From Portulaca oleracea (taxonomy: Eukaryota; Streptophyta; Magnoliopsida; Caryophyllales; Portulacaceae), in the NCBI GenBank assembly GCA_029582165.1, contig CM055893.1:20336679-20400678 (forward strand): DNA of 64,000 nt, in the 5' to 3' direction. The notes under the pieces were generated by a model. It saw only the letters and a program-made list of their open reading frames with translations. It was not told the DNA's origin and did not search any database. Of the stretch, positions 12,225 to 22,284 are shown in pieces (positions within the stretch are counted from its first letter, which is position 1; the number at the start of each line of letters is the position of its first letter). Made by a program: the position numbers and the translations under genes.

Positions 12225-12479
12225 CTCGGGATTCTCCTTGGTTTCTTCTTGTCTCCTTATTTCTTCCTTTATTCTTTGCCTCTTCCCCCTTAAATGGAAG
12301 GTCCTTTCAATCTCCGGATCGAACTCGTAGAGAGGTGCCTTCTACATGCACCTTTGGAAGACCTAGCAAAGACAAAACGAAACCAAATGGAGATCAAAAG
12401 TAAAGAAAAAATAAATAAATCAAAAGAAAATGATCTAGTCAATCTAAGGATATTCGTTCGGTGGCGGCTAGGGACAAAG

Positions 12480-12497
12480 TCCCCGACAACGGCGCCA
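12480..12497 (-). other. Primer binding site, tRNA-Asp type
   Basis: Minus strand reads TGGCGCCGTTGTCGGGGA, six bases after the 5' LTR end. It is complementary to the 3' end of plant tRNA-Asp, the usual primer of Athila elements. The leader from here to 12225 shows no coding. Confidence 0.9.
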
Positions 12498-12503
12498 AAA
12501 ACT

Positions 12504-13936
12504 TGATACGCCGCAAGTGCACCGGTGTACGTGTAGCAAATATCAAGGTCGATCCCACAGGGACTTTGCTAACTACACACCAAACTAGCTTCATATGTGA
12601 TTGCTAAACCGGTCGGGATTTGTTTTGAATTAACTAAATCTATTTCTTATTGCTAAAAAGGCTCAAAATAGGAAAATATTCACACAATTCACGAGATGAA
12701 ATCAATACGAGAAAAGCGTTCAGGGGATAAAACCTAAGTCACTCTATGAATCAAACAAGTGGATTGAACATGCATGTCACTAATTTGGTACATTTTAGGG
12801 TCGATAATCACATAATGTCTTCCGTAGTGAGCTTTTAGCAATGAAATGGATTGCTTAGTAAAATTGATCTATTGGACTCTTTATTGTGTCAATTTTATCT
12901 AAGTTAAATATCAAATTATCCAATGACCCCTAGTTACAAAGTCTTCTATCTCTTGTTTACTTCATAAACTAGTTTAATCCTAAGGGTTCCGATTATCGAA
13001 TTTCTCCGTTCGGTACTTCACTCAACAATCTAATACCATATTCTTGATGGCCAGTCAAAAACAATGACATACATAATCAAAGGATAAATAAAATGCATTC
13101 AAACTAGATTAACAAACTTGTTCAATCCAACAAAACTCAATCCATAAGAGAAACTAATAAGGGTTTATCCCCTAAACTTATGAAAACTACTCACTACTCA
13201 TGTTCGATTTACTAAACATATGAAATTCTATACTAAAATGCATGGAAATCTAAAGAAAGAGGAATAAACCGAGTTGGATTTCAATCCTTGCTTGAATGTA
13301 GATCCGCGGGGACTTTTGCTCCTCCACTTCTCTCCAATTCTTGAGAATCGATCTTCCAAAACTCAATCAATCTCTCTAATTTCACAATGGACGAATGTGG
13401 ATGGAAATAAGGACAAAAGGATGGATGAATATGATGATGAGGATCCTGATGAATATCGCCGGATAGCAATTATATAGCATTAAAATGAAGCCGAAACGCC
13501 ATTTCCGCATTAAACAGGGCTAATACGGGTGATCCCAGGCCAACACGGGTCGTGTCGCATTCAACACGGGTCGTGTTGCCTGGACACGGACCGTGTTGGT
13601 CAATGGAATCATATTCTGGACTTTCTGGAGGCTGAAACGACCAGTGCTGGGTCTTTTAGCACCCGTGTTGATGCCAGGCGGCATCCAATGTCTTCTTGGG
13701 CTAATGTTTGGGCCTTGGGGTGGATTTATTCTTCAATTGTGATCCTCTTGGACTCCATACACTTGATTTTAAGCTTGATTTCTTCACTTTAACACCGATT
13801 TCCTACAAAATTATACCAAACTCCAATCAAGCATAAAATAGAGAATTCGAGTATAAAAATAATACATTCATATCAATAATCACTCAAATTAACTCTAAAT
13901 AACCCAATATCACATATATATAAAATACACTTATCA
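12504..13936 (-). repeat. Athila element 5' LTR (1433 bp)
   Basis: TGATACGCCGC at one end and CACTTATCA at the other. It matches 345-1724 and keeps the 53 bp missing there (around 13597-13649). Dyad words are denser and better preserved here (13525-13670). Plus-strand ORFs in it are shared with the other LTR and are not genes. Confidence 0.93.
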
Positions 13937-14330
13937 CGCTTCAAGCATCTCCCAAAGCTTCTTTGCCGTCTCCACATCTTGATAGACATTGAAGAGAGTG
14001 TCGCTTATCCCGTTGAGATTGCATCCTCTACAAATGTAGTCGTCATTCTCCATTTTAAGCTTTTGCCGGGTAGCCTCCGCATCTTCCTTGCCTTTGTCTT
14101 CATCACTCGTGGAAATATTGATGGTTGCATCCTCTTTGGGAGACTCCTTGGTCGTCACCTTCTCGGTCGAAGGGTCCTGATTCACCTTGGGCGAAATCTC
14201 AATGTTAAGCATAGGCCACATTGAGAGTCGCAAGCAAGAAGTGCATCTTGCTTTGGCACCGCCGGAAATGCACTCCTTCAAAGCGTTCTAGCTTTTCGAA
14301 ATTGCTAGACATATCACGAAGTGAGGCCAT
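13937..14330 (-). pseudogene. Ty1/copia gag (UBN2-type), N-terminal part
   Basis: The start is Met at 14330, with SSNFEKLERFEGVHFRR typical of copia Gag N-termini, 20 nt after the LTR. A frameshift then leads into the 14281-13934 frame, which has an acidic insert rich in E, K and D and ends ETAKKLWEMLEA. The protein continues at 344 after the Athila insertion. No tRNA-Met primer site lies between LTR and ATG, so the leader appears to have lost it. Confidence 0.78.
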
Positions 14331-14350
14331 TACGTAATAGTTCTTAAGAT

Positions 14351-15020
14351 TGTTGGAGGAAAGGGAGTAAACCGTATATAAAATAATGAAACTGGCTTGG
14401 ATAATGCTAAGAGTCGTGGCCTAGTACTCACTTTCCATAAGAACTATTTACTATACCGTAAATGTTCAAAGGGATAAAACTTAACTCTTGTAACACTCAA
14501 GAAATAGATTCTCACATGAATCACTCAAGTATAGCTGCAGTCTAGACAAGAATGAGGATGTGATTAGCTTAGAATGGTGTGTCTCAAATAGCTTGGAATG
14601 TCTCCTATTTATAGGAGACTTTCAACCCTAATGATATCCGTTAGTCAAAGGATAATCAATGGCCTTAATGGGGAATCATATCCTTCATATGACCTTGACC
14701 AAGTCAAGTCATATAGCTGTTGGAAACCCTTAATAATTGCACTTAAAAGCAATATCAAACACTAATTACACAAAATCATATAGCCCTTAGCATTAATAAC
14801 AATTCTGGGTTCCAACACGTGTTGTCTCAACATGACCCGTGTTGAGCCCAGGACAGTTTTCTTTGCTCTCTGGAGACCAACACAACTCGTGTTGGTCTCA
14901 GACTCACCCGTATTGATCATATTCTTGATGTTTCACTTATATATTATCCTTATACATGTTACATATAATGCTTTAGGCTATATATATATAATTACTTATA
15001 ATCTTGAAATATTTCCAACA
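14351..15020 (-). repeat. Copia 5' LTR (670 bp)
   Basis: On the minus strand it starts TGTTGGAAATATTTC and ends CCTTTCCTCCAACA, a copia-style inverted TGTTGGA terminus. It is directly upstream of the copia gag. The second LTR is not in the window, so the boundaries rest on the termini alone. Dyad words of the same ACACG...CGTGT kind as in the Athila LTR lie at about 14814-14930. Confidence 0.7.
14600..14619 (-). promoter_or_regulatory. TATA box inside a dyad, copia LTR promoter
   Basis: Minus strand GTCTCCTATAAATAGGAGAC has perfect 9-bp arms around two bases, with TATAAATA at its centre. Position within the LTR, about 270 bp before gag, fits the R-region start of a copia promoter. Confidence 0.6.
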
Positions 15021-15880
15021 TGGACTTTGTGATTACAAATCTCACTGTAAACCTGCTCAACTTCAAGTTCTCAATATGTAAATTGTATTGATTGTCAGAG
15101 GGATATATGGTACATATATAAAATGTACAGATAGATAAGGCAGCAAATGGACACAACCGATTTAACCTCCTGCTAAGTAGTCAACAATGAAGCTATGATG
15201 ACCAATGGAGCAGTAATAACAAACCTTAAGTGGTAGCTACATCTCCAACACCCAGCCCCTTAATTTTATTATTATTACTTTGTTTTATCATGTAAACAGC
15301 CCTTAAGCGGAAAATTGGTCCTGACCTGGTACAATTGTATCAAAAGCACCCCACCAATATAATTCAACTCCTAATCACACACTGACCACAACAGTATAAG
15401 CTTGCTACCTCTATATAAAGCTCTATGAAAGAAACACCAATTGAGTAATCTTTGCAAAAGTAAAACCGAAGGCTCCTTCCATTTTTCATTATGCAATAAC
15501 CATTAACCCCTCCCCATAAATATATCTACTTCCTTTTTGTGATTTTCTACCTTGAAATCGTTCCTTAACCAAGCATCTCCTAATCTCCCACATGCCTTGA
15601 AATCAACAACATCCACATCAGTGTTTCCGCATGACTTTTGTTGATCAATTTATTCCACCCTTGATCGCCTACTTAAACAAGTCTTTAAGAGGTTAATGTA
15701 TTACAATCCAAGTAGGGGCTCACACATTGGCAATGTGACCATATTATTTTATTTTATTTTTTGAATTGCCAAGGAAGACAACAGTACACACAGGTAATGT
15801 GAGAAACTGAGAATGTTTACACTTGACATGGTGAAATCCGCAAAGCTATCTTGTAGACTTGTAGTCATTAATAAAGCACT
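15021..15880. other. Host intergenic DNA upstream of beta-galactosidase fragment
   Basis: No coding potential seen. The sequence is ordinary AT-rich unique-looking DNA. CTATATAAAG at 15411 resembles a TATA box but is 700 bp from the nearest start codon. Confidence 0.5.
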
Positions 15881-15890
15881 AGTCTCAGCT

Positions 15891-16128
15891 TATATAATTC
15901 CAAACCCCCCAGCCCCACCCAGAAAAAAAGGACACTCGCACTCTCATAGTCTCACTCCAAGTGTGAGTTTTTGTGGTGTGTATATGACTGACTATGTGTG
16001 GATAAACTCTCCCTCATCACACTTTCAGCCAAACTAAACCGTAACAATCAACCCCTCCTTCTGCTTCTTCTTAACCCTCCTTCCTCCATTTTCTCTCTCT
16101 AAAATTCCCACTTTTCTAGAGAGGGGAA
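15891..16128 (+). promoter_or_regulatory. Putative core promoter and 5' UTR of the beta-galactosidase gene
   Basis: TATATAATTC at 15891 is followed by a C-rich start region and a CT-rich leader (16040-16110), leading to GGGGAAATGG at the ATG. Spacing of about 200 nt to the ATG is normal for a plant leader. Whether it is still active cannot be told. Confidence 0.45.
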
Positions 16129-16306
16129 ATGGGGAGCACAAACATGAATGTCATGGTGTTTTCGCTGTTAATGTTGCTGCTAATCAAGATTGAATTTGTA
16201 GAATGTGGTGTCACATATGATAAAAAAAAAAAAAGCACTTTTGATTAATGGCCAAAGAAGAATTCTCATTTCTAGCTCTTTTCACTACCCCAGAAGCACC
16301 CCTCAT
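16129..16306 (+). pseudogene. Beta-galactosidase (GH35) first exon, frameshifted
   Basis: The ATG opens a signal peptide (MGSTNMNVMVFSLLMLLLIK) followed by [10 protein letters not shown] and, one base out of frame, [20 protein letters not shown], the strongly conserved N-terminus of plant secreted beta-galactosidases. The break is a run of 13 A at 16222-16234 where six would keep the frame, so slippage is the likely cause. Homology stops at a GT near 16307, where a first intron could begin. No downstream exon is visible in the window, so the gene is truncated or lies elsewhere. The family trims galactose from cell-wall polymers in the apoplast. Confidence 0.8.
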
Positions 16307-17278
16307 GTACATTTTCATTCTATTATTTTTTTCTCTTTTTCCCTGGGAAGGGGGAGGGGGTAATTTTACATTGTGATAGATTGTTGGTCACTCAAATAAA
16401 CTCTGATCATTTTAATAGTTATAATTGTCAAACCTAAGATTTAAAACAATCATATACATTTTTTTTATAGGATAAAACAATCATATGCATAAACTTATGG
16501 CCGAAATAATTTTCAGACACAATTCTATTGACATTATGAATTTAGATACAATCATAATGCAATCAAAGTAATATAATCCATAACAAAAATAAGAAAGTCG
16601 ATCAAATATTTAAGGGGTTGAGTAGCAGAGGGCTTACTTGAAGCTTGTCAGAAGGTTTATAGTGAGGGTTAACACTTGATGGCCTGTGGTTGGGAAAGAG
16701 CTATAAATCAACTAGTCATCGTAGTCAATCTCAAAATCCTTGAAAATCCTTAATCCCATCATAATCGAATCAGGTTGAGCTACATACATGAGAGTGGCCA
16801 TGGCCGTCAAATCAAAATCATTGAAATTTCTGTTTTTCGTCTCTGCCATGGAGAAGCAATATGATCGACCCGTGTCTTTAATGGGTCGGTTTTCAGGATA
16901 AGTTTCTGGTGATCGTCAACTTGCTTCCTTATCTGATTGACCCGTGGCTTTAATGGGTCGAATTGCAGGGCCAACATAGATCTCTGGAATGGTAAAACAC
17001 AGATTAGCTAACTACTGTAACCCTACACCACACACACACACACACACAAGCCATTACTTACTATGCACTTGCGACAATTCTATAAAGAAATTGAGATACA
17101 ATCATTAGTACTAATACAAAGAGAGTAATCATTAGTAATGGTCTACTTTAATTTCATGTGGCTGATAATGAGCTGCTGAATTTAACTGCATTGGAACACC
17201 TGGATTCTCCTTGTGTATGGGACAAGATAGGTATGTTTTTGCTGCTGGGATTTTATGCTATCCTACTACTGGGTTTGA
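16307..17278. other. Non-coding host DNA, possible intron 1 remnant
   Basis: No coding seen. It holds two copies of a spaced inverted word, CGACCC...TTTAATGGGTCG, at about 16865 and 16940, and a CA microsatellite at 17026-17048. The right edge near 17280 adjoins copia pol sequence. Confidence 0.45.
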
Positions 17279-18162
17279 TCAGAAAATTTGTAAATTACCT
17301 GAAAGAACCCTAGACAAGGTTTCATCTGATGCAACTCTAAGACATGTAAGGTCATTGGTCATAGGGTCACTAAGGTCAATAACATACACATTGTTCATCC
17401 GATGACCTCTAAGGACTATTTCATGAGACTCTTTCTCTACAACACAAGAATTCTTATTGAAGCAAACTTTGTATCCTCTATCACAAAACTGAGAAATGCT
17501 TAAGAGATTATACTCCAAACCTTCTACAAAATATACATCATTTATACAATAGGTTGAGTCCTTACCGACCTTGCCAACTCCAAGGATCCTCCCTTAGCTT
17601 TTGTCTCCAAAAGTTACCTTTCCACTCTTGATGTCCTTGAGTTATCTGAATTTGGTTGGATCTCCAGCCATGTGTCTCGAGCATCTGCTGTCCAAATACC
17701 AAAGGTCGTTGTGAGCCCAGAGACATACCTTCACTGAACGACATTATACCTTTCTTTGGACTTGGCTTTTTGTGTGGAGATTCTGGTTTATAAGTGGTAG
17801 GTAGTTTATCTGGTTTCTTTGGCACCCATTTGGTTGTGATTTTTGGTTTGCCTTTAGGCAATGATGGGTGTACGAAGGGGCAAGGTTTTTTGTTTAACTC
17901 TTGGTGAACCAGGTTTATTTGTGGGAGCTTTGTGAATTCTTGGTGAACCAAGTTCATCTGTACAGGTTTTGTTGTGAAGGATGGAATGAACTTTGTCCAT
18001 TTCTTGGTTGAGAATGAGGTTCAGCTCTTTTCGATTTTGATGTGCTTCATTTCTCAGGCTGATGTTGTCTGTGGTTAGGTTTTGGATTATTTCATGTTGG
18101 GTTGCTATGGTTTTGGTATTTGTCTCAGCAACTCTAGTGAGATAGCGAATTTTATCTGTAAG
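17279..18162 (-). pseudogene. SIRE-like copia protease/pre-integrase fragment
   Basis: Minus-strand frames show a basic linker (KWVPKKPDKLPTTYKPES), the copia protease motif W-x-LD-SGCSRHM in a shifted frame, VTFGDK, then GVGKVGKDSTYCINDVYF and YNLLSISQFCDRGYKVCF of the region before integrase. Multiple frameshifts and a stop after NLQIF mark it as dead. It is the downstream continuation of the gag at 26204-28486: across the 18163-26203 insertion, ATLT/DKIRYL reads in frame. The rest of pol is absent. Confidence 0.83.
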
Positions 18163-19190
18163 TGTTCGGTTTCATTTCGAGTCAAATTGATACCGTTAAT
18201 AAAGAGTCTTTGCTTGTTTTAGACCCCTAATTATTTGTAAGTTATGATGATTTTGTGTTTTATAGGTTAAATCAACGAAAAGAGGGGAAAAAAAGGCCTA
18301 AAAACTCCAAGAGCCCATCAACCAAGTGCGTCGCGCCCACGACTCTTGGCCCAATTACTGGAAATAAAGAGGCAACGGCTAGGTTTAGGGTTTGGGTATA
18401 TTTTATTACTTTTTCCCTCTTAAGTTTTATTATATATAATAGGATTTCTGTTAGCTTAAGGGGAGAGTTAGTTTTCAGAGTTAGTTTTTAGTTTTTCTTT
18501 AGTAGGTTAGTTTTAGATTAGTTTTAGTTTTAAGCTTTCTTTAGTTTTTCTTTCAATTCCTCGATTGTAATTTACTTTTCTTTCAAGTTTCAATTCAATT
18601 CAAGTTTTTCAATTCTCGTTCCCTTCTCACTTTTATTCATTGTCTCGCTAATTAAATTTCATTAGTATTAGTTCCCACAAATTCCACCTTTAGTGAAGAG
18701 GAGGATTAAGGTTCCTTGAATTCTCCCTTCAGGTGAGGATTCGAGCAGTCTTAGTAATCCAAATCACACCTTTCTTGTTTGTTCGGGAGAAAGATTGGTG
18801 ATTCAAGATTCAAGATTCAAGATTCAAGATTAGAGTAAAGATCAAACCTTCAGGTTAAAGTTTTCTGTTTTCAATTCAGTAATTAGTTTAGTTTTTACTT
18901 TCATAGTTTTTAATTGCTTTCTTGAATATGTTCTTGATTTCTAGTTTAGTTTCTTATTCTTGTTCTAGTAGTTAGGTTTTGTTTTCAATTTCTTGTTTTC
19001 TTGTTTAGTTTCTTTAGTTAGGTTTTGATTTATTGCTCTTGTTTTCAATTCATAATTAGTTAGTTTAATTATTTATTGCTTCCTGCAATTTGAAAACCCT
19101 TACCAGACCAATTCCCTAAAAACCCGACACACCATCCCTGTGGATTCGACAACCCTTACTTCTTAAACCCCAAATTTCTACAACCGAACA
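18163..19190 (+). repeat. 5' LTR of pol-less element
   Basis: 1028 bp, nearly identical to 25179-26203. A tandem GATTCAA repeat (four units) lies at about 18799-18831. The terminal inverted repeat is TGTTCGG/CCGAACA. Confidence 0.93.
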
Positions 19191-19191
19191 A

Positions 19192-19209
19192 TGGCGCCGC
19201 TGCCGGGGA
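19192..19209 (+). other. Primer binding site, tRNA-Asp type
   Basis: TGGCGCCGCTGCCGGGGA begins two bases after the LTR, complementary to plant tRNA-Asp with one variant base. The same primer is used by the two Athila-type elements here, suggesting relatedness or mobilisation by the same enzymes. Confidence 0.9.
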
Positions 19210-19342
19210 TGGCGTTATTTGGTAGATTCGATTATTGGTTTGTGTGTAAATAGTTTATTGCTTTCTTGAATTTTCCAGAAAAAATGTAGTTCGAAAAAAA
19301 ATTGAATAACGAAAAAAAATAAAAAATGAAAAAAAGAGAGTT

Positions 19343-20815
19343 ATGACTGATGTTAGGGTTCCACAATTTGACAAGAAATATTTTGGAGATATTTTGCTAG
19401 ATTACAGGATTATGTTACTCAATGTGAATCATATGGTATCTCCCATGATACACTGGATATCTTGGGTATTGTGTATGAGGGTATAAATTATGAAACTCGT
19501 AATCTCTTAGAATATTATAGGTTTTCTAATTTAGAAGAAGATGAGGCGTTGGAATTTCTTGAATGGTTGTCTAGGGATACTTATGAATTTGAACAACAAA
19601 ATTCTCCCTTTGACCCCCATATTTCAAATTTCGCACCACCCTCTGAAACCCTAACTGAACATCATGTAGATATCCCATATATTTTGATGATCAATCTTAT
19701 AGTAGAGATTATGTGGAAAATTCTTTTGATCTTCCCCAATGTGACGTTGTTGACTCTCATCCTTTGTGCTCCTATTGCGATTCGCTGTGTCATGATTCTG
19801 ATTCTTGTTTGCAAGCTGAAATAGATGATTTTCGAGCTAACATGTGTGCCAAAATGAATGATATATGTGCAAAAATGACTGAGTACACGCGTGAATTTTT
19901 ACATGAGACTAGACCTAGGGTAGACATTCCTTCTTCATCAATGGTTGAGTCGATAGTTGAAGTAGAACATTCATCATCTTTGAGTCCTGAAATGCATGTT
20001 GATTCTTCTTTGTATGATTATAATGAGGATGGTGACTACTATAACAAACCTAGTTTTGCATGTATTGAGCTTAGGAAATCCTTAGCCACATCTAGAGAGC
20101 ATGAGAAAATTGTCGATTATGTGTGTGATGATGTTGAACTTGACGAAAACATGTTAGATGATGAACCATTGACCACACTGTTATCCATGCTTGTATGTGA
20201 ATAAAAGTTGAGTCTAAGGAATGCCATGATACCTGTGATGATCTTGTTGAGAATGAAATTGAATCCTTTGTGATTGAATGTGTGCTTGATACTGAATTAT
20301 TCACTTTCATTAATGATCATTGTATTAGTGAGGCATTATCTACCCTTTCCTGTGAATCTATTGAAAATAATATGAAATCTTATAATGATGAACTTGAGTC
20401 TTTGGGGATTGATCCTAAGTGTTTGAACTTGGTTTGTGACAATGATATTTTTGATGGTGATATGCTTTATGAGTCGTTGTTTGCATCCAAGTCTGTGCAT
20501 GAGGAAGTTAAGGAATGTGTTGTATTGCCCCTTTCCGTTAACTTGCATACTCAATCTCCATTTATAAGTCAATGGAAGGAATCATTTATCAAGTCTCCTT
20601 TTAAGGTGCCTAGGAATGTTGTGTACGTTCCTGTAGTCCATCAATTATATGACTTTTCTAAGGCTTTTGATAAACTGTTGAGCGCACTAACGTTTATTGA
20701 TGTACCTTTGAGATTGTGCTCTTATGTTCACCACTTTGAGATGCATTCAAGAATCCATGACTTGTTACTACAGGCGTTGAATGGTTCTGAGATGATACCC
20801 GATATCTTGAGGTGA
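19343..20815 (+). pseudogene. Truncated Gag fused to an acidic ORF of unknown function
   Basis: From ATG 19343 the frame soon shifts to one reading RLQDYVTQCESYGIS, YEGINYETRNLLEYYRF and EDEALEFLEWLSRDTYEFE, which resembles the C-terminal half of retrotransposon Gag; the N-terminal half is absent. A second frame (19713-20204) has a CCHC knuckle, CSYCDSLCHDSDSC, then an acidic region with no match I recognise. A third (from about 20206 to 20815) continues in a shifted frame: acidic, then FKVPRNVVYVPVV and ending MIPDILR. Two frameshifts link the pieces. The last about 200 codons are unassigned; they are in the position of an accessory or env-like gene. Confidence 0.6.
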
Positions 20816-21442
20816 GATGGAGTGGCTGATGCTCCATAAAGGGTTTAATTGTTCTGAGATTTCATTGTTTGGGTACACTCAGTACCCAACTAGGTAATAT
20901 CCTTCCTTTTCTTTTTAAAACAGTTAGTGAGTTTGAATTCTGTGTTTTTTTTAATTTCTTTTGGTGTGTTTCTTTTTCTCTTTCCTTTTGTGTGCTTGCT
21001 TATCTCTATTTTTGATTCCAATGAGGACATTGTTGGCCTTTTTGTGTGGGAGTGGGGGTACCATGCATGCCGGCTTGTTTTTTTTTTCCTTTTCTTTTGA
21101 GTGCTTTTTCTTTTGTGTGGTGTCGCCTTATTCACAATGGGGACATTATAGAGTTTTTGTGTGGGAGTGGGGTGGCACAAGTGTCTTACTAGTTTTTGGA
21201 GAGAAACAACTTCAGTTATCATTGAAATTAGGCGAAATTTTTGAAATTCTTATCAATTAGGATTAGTCTGTCCGGAACACCTTCGGTGATGATTTGTAAA
21301 CTGATTAGACTTTCAGTTTGTCTTGCTTCACCTTGAAAAGTTTGGTTGAGAACTTAAAAAGTTGTTGAAACTGAATTTGCAAATCTTATGATTTTGAGTC
21401 AAGTAATGGATAGTGTGTTTTACTGCTTTGACTATCTTAGTA
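20816..21442 (+). other. Non-coding interior with two polypurine-like tracts
   Basis: No gene seen. TTTTTGTGTGGGAGTGGGG occurs at about 21037 and again at about 21148, each preceded by ATG(A/G)GGACATT. These mimic the end tract at 25163-25178 but lie 4 kb inside the element. Confidence 0.6.
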
Positions 21443-22284
21443 AGGCTGTGTTCGGCAACAGCGTTTACGTTAGCGTTTAGCGTTTCGGCCAAACAAAATG
21501 CTATTTTTTTAAATTTTAACTGTTCGGTAAAATAACACTTTATATGAACTTATAGCGGTACATACGGTGTTTACTGTTAGTTTCCCTGACGTTACCAGCA
21601 GTAACGCCAAAAGTTAGAATCAACGTTTTATATGTTAAATTCCAAATATACCCCAAAATTTTGATATTTTGGTGGCTATGAAAAGATGATTGATGATTGG
21701 CTGGGTTTTCGATGGAAAGGATGAGAATTTCTTCAACCTCGGCACTGATTGAGTGGTCGACTAACAAATCAAAAGGGGGAATTTGTGGTGTATCAAGATT
21801 CACGGGGTGGAGGGGATTGAATTAGGGTTGATGTTGGAATATTTTTTTTTTCTATCTTCATTTTTTATTGTTTTGGTGTAAAGTATTAGAACCATAATTT
21901 TTAATGCACATTTGATAATAATAAAAATAATAAAAATAACAATAAATATAAATATCAACAACAACAAAAATAATAAAAATAGCAACCTCAACAACAACAA
22001 CATTAACAATATTAAAGAAAATTAAATATAATAATATAATAATAATAATAATAATAATAATATCCCATAAAAAAATAATAATAATTGTCATGCCCGTTTT
22101 GGTTATTTAACATTTATCAGCTGCTCCAACCACTAGTTTTACCGAACATGTTTTTTACAAACAACTATTTTCACCGCTATCAGCTATCCGCTAATATGCA
22201 ACAGCTATCCGCTACCCTAACAACTATCCGCTACTCAAACAGCTATCAGCTACTCAATCCGCTATTTTTGCCGAACAGAGCCTA
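21443..22284. mobile_element. hAT-like non-autonomous transposon
   Basis: Termini are AGGCTGTGTTCGGCAA and, inverted at the right end, AGGCTCTGTTCGGCAA. The right subterminal region repeats AGC(G/T)GATAGCTG-type words four to five times, as hAT transposase-binding regions do. No transposase. A clean 8-bp target duplication is not visible, so superfamily is inferred from termini. An (AAT)n stretch lies at 22029-22060. Confidence 0.6.

Larger units (their letters stand above)
345..13936 (-). mobile_element. Athila-type Ty3/gypsy LTR retrotransposon, complete structure, defective
   Basis: The element has two LTRs (345-1724 and 12504-13936) with TG...CA ends, a tRNA-Asp primer site next to the right LTR, and a polypurine tract next to the left one, so it is transcribed on the minus strand. 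Internal order is gag, protease, RT, RNase H, integrase, then an Athila ORF1-family gene in the env position. The 5-bp target duplication is cgttt/cgctt (one mismatch). It sits inside a copia gag. Coding regions carry stops, frameshifts and lost catalytic residues (protease Asp, RT DD pair), so it should be non-autonomous. The LTRs are still very similar, apart from a 53-bp deletion in the left copy. Confidence 0.93.
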
